7,880 nucleotides of DNA from Flavipsychrobacter sp. Lineage in GTDB: Bacteria; Bacteroidota; Bacteroidia; Chitinophagales; Chitinophagaceae. Each line of letters opens with the position of its first letter. Within the stretch, counting starts at the first letter, position 1. The notes below the pieces were generated by a model, which saw nothing but the letters and a program-made list of their open reading frames with translations, had not been told where the DNA came from and searched no databases. The stretch is from assembly GCA_021156265.1 (NCBI GenBank), contig JAJNBR010000126.1, positions 1 to 7,880 of the forward strand. Reading direction: 5' to 3'. The position numbers and the translations under genes are program-made. Positions 5,166 to 7,880 of this stretch are shown piece after piece.

Positions 5166-5840
5166 ATGAATATCCTGCTTTCGGCAGCTACAGAAGCCGA
5201 AATAGCACCGTCTATACAGCATATTTCAGCTAATTGGCAACAGGTAGCGCCGCGTGTGTTCCAGCGGCAGGGCATCCGGCTTACTATCTGCATCAGTGGT
5301 GTGGGGATGATGGCCTCGGCTTACCATCTGGCCAAAGCATGTGCCGCAACAAAATTTGATATGGCGCTGCAGGCAGGTATTGGCGGCGCTTTTCACCGGC
5401 ATATCCAATTGGGGGATGTGGTTTTTGTACGGTCGGAGCAACTCGGTGACCTTGGAGCCGAAGATGGTGACGGCTACCTGGATATTTTTGAGCTGGGCCT
5501 GGTAGCTCATGACGAGCTGCCCTTTACAGGCGGCAGGCTTACCACGCCTGTTGCGGATTTTCACCGGCGGATCGACCTGCCGCAGGTGGATGGTCTTACC
5601 GTGAACATGGTGAGTGGAAATGAAAATTCTATAATAAGACTGGCCGACAGATACGAGTGCCAGGTGGAGAGCATGGAAGGGGCAGCCTTCCATTATGTAT
5701 GTCTCCAGGAAACAATTCCCTTCGCCCAGGTGCGGGCCATATCCAACTATATAGAGCGCCGTAACCGGGCCGGGTGGAAGATATCTGAGGCAATTGATAA
5801 CCTCAATAAATGGCTTATTTCATTTGTCGGGCAACTGTAA
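5166..5840 (+). CDS. mqnB: Futalosine hydrolase (MqnB)
   Basis: A 224-residue nucleosidase of the MTA/SAH nucleosidase fold that cleaves futalosine to dehypoxanthine futalosine and hypoxanthine, the second committed step of the futalosine route to menaquinone. Family marks in order: MNILLSAATEAE (1-12), SGVGMMASAYHLA (44-56), QAGIGGAF (69-76), VESMEGAAFHYVCL (167-180), with E171 likely gripping the ribose, and RAISNYIERRNRAGWKI (190-206). N194 sits where MTA/SAH nucleosidases have the catalytic Asp, which helps to tell MqnB from them. Length is normal. The ATG at 5166 is chosen over an upstream TTG because the protein then begins with the standard first strand. A weak -7-like TATTTTG ends four bases before it. 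No other menaquinone gene is in the window. No clear terminator follows. Confidence 0.95.
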   Translation: MNILLSAATEAEIAPSIQHISANWQQVAPRVFQRQGIRLTICISGVGMMASAYHLAKACAATKFDMALQAGIGGAFHRHIQLGDVVFVRSEQLGDLGAEDGDGYLDIFELGLVAHDELPFTGGRLTTPVADFHRRIDLPQVDGLTVNMVSGNENSIIRLADRYECQVESMEGAAFHYVCLQETIPFAQVRAISNYIERRNRAGWKISEAIDNLNKWLISFVGQL

Positions 5841-5922
5841 GAAAATGACAAAAACCATTAAATAGCTAAATAATTCATGCGTTCATGTTGGAATTGTAGG
5901 AATTTACTATATCTTGTGTCCC

Positions 5923-5983
5923 ATTAATTTATGCACAGAAACGAGGCTAATTAATTTGGATAAGTCACATTCTTAATTAATTT
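5923..5983 (+). repeat. Three copies of ATTAATTT at 26-27 bp spacing
   Basis: ATTAATTT occurs at 5923-5930, 5950-5957 and 5976-5983, with start-to-start distances of 27 and 26 bp. The last two copies overlap the -33 and -7 boxes of the PUR-family gene. The regular spacing suggests possible protein binding sites, but the region is AT-rich and chance is a serious alternative. The rest of the 182-bp gap after mqnB shows no gene and no strong hairpin. Confidence 0.4.
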
Positions 5984-5985
5984 TG
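5955..5985 (+). promoter_or_regulatory. Promoter of the PUR-family gene
   Basis: A -33 TTTG (5955-5958) and a -7 TAATTTTG (5978-5985) are separated by 19 bp, matching the Bacteroidota consensus in both boxes and in spacing. It leaves an A-rich leader of roughly 30-37 bases before the GTG start. No Shine-Dalgarno site is present, which is normal in this phylum. Confidence 0.82.
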
Positions 5986-6022
5986 CCAACGTTAAAAAAT
6001 CACAAATAAAAAACACAGAACT

Positions 6023-6478
6023 GTGGCGTACGATAACAAAAATTTTAACGGCGAGAATCGCAATAATAACTTCAACGGCGAGAATCGTAATAATGAGAGC
6101 ATGTTCAGCAAGCGTATCAAAGCTGGCAAAAGAAGGACTTACTTCTTTGACGTACGTGCTACCCGCGGTAATGATTACTTCATCACCATCACCGAAAGCA
6201 AAAAACGTTTCGACGACAACGGTTACGACAGGCACAAAATGTTCCTGTATAAAGAAGATTTCAACAAATTCCTGAATGCGCTGACTGAAACCATCGGCTA
6301 TGTGAAAACTGACCTGATGCCTGATTTCGACTTCGACGCGTATAACCACGACCAGGAGAATGAAGAAGGTATGAGTCTGCCCGCTTCTGCTCCTATCGAG
6401 GCAATCGAGGCAATCGAGGCTGTAGAGGCTACCGAAGACGCCGGTGGCAATGTGAACGTTGACGATTGGAAAATGTAA
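6023..6478 (+). CDS. PUR-family DNA/RNA-binding protein (DUF3276)
   Basis: A 151-residue protein. The core (about 27-106) is the PUR/DUF3276 domain: MFSKRIKAGKRRTYFFDVR (27-45), a strand with DYFITITESKKRF (51-63), then the KMFLYKEDFNKFLNAL helix region. Relatives include the PUR-alpha-like protein of Borrelia; they bind single-stranded nucleic acid, often purine-rich, and the Bacteroidota members are mostly uncharacterised. The N-terminus carries two tandem copies of NFNGENRNN (7-15, 16-24), a polar likely disordered tail. The C-terminus carries an IEA repeat (125-133) and an acidic end. The start is GTG at 6023: the protein then opens MAYDNKNF, a stop lies ten codons upstream, and the next ATG (residue 27) would remove the N-tail. 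It has a strong promoter and a terminator of its own, so it is a single-gene unit and probably well expressed. Confidence 0.92.
   Translation: MAYDNKNFNGENRNNNFNGENRNNESMFSKRIKAGKRRTYFFDVRATRGNDYFITITESKKRFDDNGYDRHKMFLYKEDFNKFLNALTETIGYVKTDLMPDFDFDAYNHDQENEEGMSLPASAPIEAIEAIEAVEATEDAGGNVNVDDWKM
6041..6094 (+). repeat. Tandem 27-bp repeat encoding NFNGENRNN twice
   Basis: The units 6041-6067 and 6068-6094 match at 24 of 27 bases. All three differences are silent third-position changes (AAT/AAC, TTT/TTC, CGC/CGT), so the two peptides are identical. Confidence 0.9.
6395..6430 (+). repeat. 9-bp repeat ATCGAGGCA encoding Ile-Glu-Ala
   Basis: Two exact copies (6395-6403, 6404-6412) and a third with one changed base (6413-6421) are followed by a degenerate copy, GTAGAGGCT. 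The unit keeps the frame and encodes IEA-IEA-IEA-VEA in the linker between the PUR domain and the acidic C-terminus. Such units can change in number by replication slippage. Confidence 0.85.
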
Positions 6479-6491
6479 TCCGCAACACGAT

Positions 6492-6535
6492 ATAAAATAA
6501 TAAAGCCTTCCATTTGGAAGGCTTTATTATTTTAT
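6492..6535. terminator. Bidirectional intrinsic terminator between the PUR-family and DUF3098 genes
   Basis: A perfect 20-bp stem (6492-6511 with 6516-6535) around the loop ATTT, with A-rich 5' and T-rich 3' arms, so that either transcript ends in a GC-containing stem followed by T residues. It lies 13 bases after the PUR-family stop and 14 bases from the DUF3098 stop and can serve both convergent genes. Confidence 0.93.
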
Positions 6536-6549
6536 GGTAATGACTGATG

Positions 6550-6837
6550 TTATTCAGTAATATCGGCGGGCTTTTTCATGATAGCGTACACTTCTACCGC
6601 AAAGCCTATCAGTATCAGCAGCGGAGCCAGCGTAATACGGCGGAAGCTGTAGATCTCATCGTAATTGAACTTGTGCGGGTCGGGGCTCTTGCCGCCGCTC
6701 ATCAGCACGAAGCCCAGCAGGATCAGCGCCACGCCGCCTATCATCCACATATAGTTGCTTTTATCGAACAGGAACGGCTGATTGCGTTCAACAGTTTTTT
6801 TAGTTGTAGTCGTCGTCGTCGTTTTGGTAGTAGCCAT
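6550..6837 (-). CDS. DUF3098 small membrane protein
   Basis: A 95-residue protein with two predicted membrane helices (about 30-47 and 68-86). The joining loop, SGGKSPDPHKFNYDEIYSFRR (47-67), is the conserved core of DUF3098, and the ITLAPLLILIGFAVEVYAI helix is typical. The first 16 residues form a low-complexity basic Thr tract (MATTK, then seven Thr), cytoplasmic if the N-terminus is inside. The role of the family is unknown to me. It lies 22 bp downstream of ftsX on the same strand, an arrangement common in Bacteroidota, so it is probably cotranscribed and may act with the FtsX or envelope machinery. No Shine-Dalgarno site is seen. The transcript ends at the strong hairpin just beyond the stop. 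The undecaprenyl-diphosphatase gene that I recall often following this pair is not present here. Confidence 0.9.
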   Translation of the reverse strand: MATTKTTTTTTTKKTVERNQPFLFDKSNYMWMIGGVALILLGFVLMSGGKSPDPHKFNYDEIYSFRRITLAPLLILIGFAVEVYAIMKKPADITE

Positions 6838-6859
6838 AAAACAATATTAAGAAAGAATT

Positions 6860-7717
6860 TTAATAGAGGTCGTCGATATGCATTTTCAGGTATTTCACTA
6901 CCGAGCGATGTGTGCTCACAACCGATATCAGGATGCCCATCAGCACCATGCCTACCATTAGTATCGTCAGCAGGAAAGGATCATTCAGCGCCTTAAGCGA
7001 TGGCAGCTGGTTTTGGGCGAACGAAATAACTGCCCACAGCCCGATCACTGATATCAGCCCGCTGATAAGGCCGTTAACTATAGCGCGCTTGTCGAAAGGA
7101 CGGGTGATGAAAAAGCGGGTAGCGCCCACCATCTGCATCGTCTTTATCAGGAAGCGGTTGCTGAACATAGCCAGGCGAACGGTATTGTCGATCAGTATGA
7201 TCACCACGCCAAACAGCAGCAGCGAGATAGCGCCCAGTATCAATCCCAGTTTCTGGAAATTGCTGTTCATTTTGTCCACCACCGTACTCGGATAGGTAAC
7301 ATCACGAACGATATTACTCTGCATCACGAACTTCCCGATCTTGTCGAGGCTGTCCTTATTCACGTAATCAGAATGCAGGTTGACCAGTATCGAGGAATAC
7401 AGTGGGTTAAAATCCAGCAGTTCCCGGTAGTCTTCGCCGCCATCTGCCATAAAACGCCTGGCAGCTTCTTCTTTGGTTACCAGCTCGGTTTTCTTTACCC
7501 ATGGCTGTTTCTCCAGCACGTCCTGCAAGGCCTGGATGTTCTCAGGACGCGTGTTGTCGTGCAGGATCACATCCACCTGGATGTCTTCCCTGAAAGCGCG
7601 GCTGAGCGAGCGGCCGTTGAGCACCAGCCAGCCGAGCGTACCCAGCAGGAATAGTACCAGCGATATGCCGATGATGGCATATACGTATGATGGTTTTGCT
7701 TTTTTACTTGTTGCCAT
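6860..7717 (-). CDS. ftsX: Cell-division protein FtsX (ABC-transporter-like permease)
   Basis: A 285-residue inner-membrane protein with the FtsX plan: a short basic cytoplasmic N-terminus, TM1 (about 12-34), a large extracytoplasmic domain (35-156), then TM2 (157-178), TM3 (213-234) and TM4 (247-268). IKTMQMVGATRFFITRPF (191-208) between TM2 and TM3 is the typical coupling segment that meets the ATPase. With FtsE it forms a complex that uses ATP to activate peptidoglycan hydrolysis at the division site. Length is near that of other FtsX proteins. No ftsE is adjacent; in this phylum the two genes are often apart, so the partner must be encoded elsewhere. It heads a unit with the DUF3098 gene. 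The ATG at 7717 follows a -7 element by 16 bp. Confidence 0.95.
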   Translation of the reverse strand: MATSKKAKPSYVYAIIGISLVLFLLGTLGWLVLNGRSLSRAFREDIQVDVILHDNTRPENIQALQDVLEKQPWVKKTELVTKEEAARRFMADGGEDYRELLDFNPLYSSILVNLHSDYVNKDSLDKIGKFVMQSNIVRDVTYPSTVVDKMNSNFQKLGLILGAISLLLFGVVIILIDNTVRLAMFSNRFLIKTMQMVGATRFFITRPFDKRAIVNGLISGLISVIGLWAVISFAQNQLPSLKALNDPFLLTILMVGMVLMGILISVVSTHRSVVKYLKMHIDDLY

Positions 7718-7725
7718 GGAAAACG

Positions 7726-7866
7726 TTAGCGCCCAAAAATATAAAAAACGACCAGAAATGCGGGACCGCTCAAAATAATAAAGGGGTAATTTAACAATTT
7801 AAGGGTATTGATCGAATTCTTTTTGCAACCAGCCAACAGCTGACCATTAAGTTGCCTTTGCGACAT
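7726..7866 (-). CDS. Possible 46-codon small ORF upstream of ftsX (weak)
   Basis: An ATG at 7866 opens 46 codons ending at TAA (7728-7726), eight bases before the ftsX ATG. The product has a polar first half and a hydrophobic second half (PFIILSGPAFLVVFYIFG, 28-45) that could span a membrane. AAGGA directly abuts the ATG, too close for normal ribosome binding. Its last codons coincide with the ftsX -7 element, so its hydrophobicity may simply reflect an AT-rich promoter. I do not recognise it, and chance is the likelier explanation. Confidence 0.15.
   Translation of the reverse strand: MSQRQLNGQLLAGCKKNSINTLKLLNYPFIILSGPAFLVVFYIFGR
7734..7741 (-). promoter_or_regulatory. -7 element TATTTTTG of the ftsX-DUF3098 unit
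   Basis: On the minus strand TATTTTTG matches TAnnTTTG and lies 16 bases before the ftsX ATG. A TTTG -33 box is not found at 19-20 bp, so strength is uncertain. Confidence 0.5.
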
Positions 7867-7880
7867 TCCTTACAGCTCAT
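7767..7880. other. Right-edge stretch with no confident gene
   Basis: Apart from the weak small ORF described separately, nothing here can be supported. On the plus strand TGCCTTTG (7853-7860), followed by C, is one base off the -7 consensus and could serve a divergent gene starting beyond the window, but its -33 box is missing. On the minus strand a frame open to the edge ends at 7791; its 29 visible codons resemble no family I know. Confidence 0.3.

Noticed and set aside
5226..5693. A 155-codon frame antisense to mqnB
   Set aside because: It is fully covered by a clearly recognised gene on the other strand and its translation shows no family features.
5841..5954. A riboswitch or small RNA in the gap after mqnB
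   Set aside because: I found short direct repeats such as TTCATG but no stable paired structure and no convincing promoter-terminator pair.
2669..6034. Shared MAYD opening of the BON and PUR-family proteins as a sign of a common N-terminal signal
   Set aside because: The similarity ends after four residues and the rest is unrelated low-complexity sequence.
7791..7880. C-terminus of an upstream minus-strand gene entering at the right edge
   Set aside because: Only 29 codons are visible, with no recognisable motif, and a second frame is equally open, so it cannot be supported.

Overview
The window looks like chromosomal DNA of a Bacteroidota bacterium, probably close to Chitinophagaceae. The evidence is several TAnnTTTG-type -7 elements (two of them with a TTTG -33 box 19-20 bp upstream), mostly A-rich leaders with few Shine-Dalgarno sites, and lineage-typical proteins (DUF3276/PUR, DUF3098, a DEFD-type helicase, a HipA_2-like kinase next to DUF3037, futalosine hydrolase). 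Base composition is fairly balanced and no mobile element, phage gene or CRISPR array is visible. The genus cannot be fixed from the sequence.

Layout. 1-734 (-): N-terminal half of a DEAD-box-like RNA helicase, cut by the window edge. 825-938 (+): tRNA-Pro(GGG) with its promoter and a hairpin terminator. 931-1371 (-): SRPBCC/polyketide-cyclase-like protein. 1455-2607 (+): a two-gene overlapping unit, a short HipA-like kinase and a DUF3037 protein. 2669-4068 (+): a cytoplasmic BON-domain protein and a secreted START-domain protein, separated by a long hairpin. 5098-4065 (-): operon of a 6-pyruvoyl/6-carboxy-tetrahydropterin synthase and GTP cyclohydrolase I. 5166-5840 (+): futalosine hydrolase, divergent from that operon. 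6023-6478 (+): PUR-family nucleic-acid-binding protein with repetitive tails. 7717-6550 (-): FtsX and a DUF3098 membrane protein. The last ~160 bases hold the ftsX promoter and no confident gene.

How the genes work together. FolE makes 7,8-dihydroneopterin triphosphate from GTP and the neighbouring PTPS/QueD-fold enzyme uses it, so that operon is one short pathway leading to queuosine or reduced pterins. MqnB belongs to menaquinone synthesis by the futalosine route. FtsX and DUF3098 are cell-envelope/division membrane proteins. The rest are housekeeping or uncharacterised.

The least understood unit is the HipA-like kinase/DUF3037 pair. The kinase keeps its apparent catalytic residues but lacks the N-terminal region of classical HipA and has no HipB-like DNA-binding partner. 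It overlaps its partner gene by 23 bp and sits behind a promoter placed so close that the mRNA may be leaderless. Other points of note are the eukaryote-like active-site spacing of the PTPS/QueD protein, two terminators sharing identical 13-nt arms, and two convergent genes whose stop codons share one CTAG palindrome.
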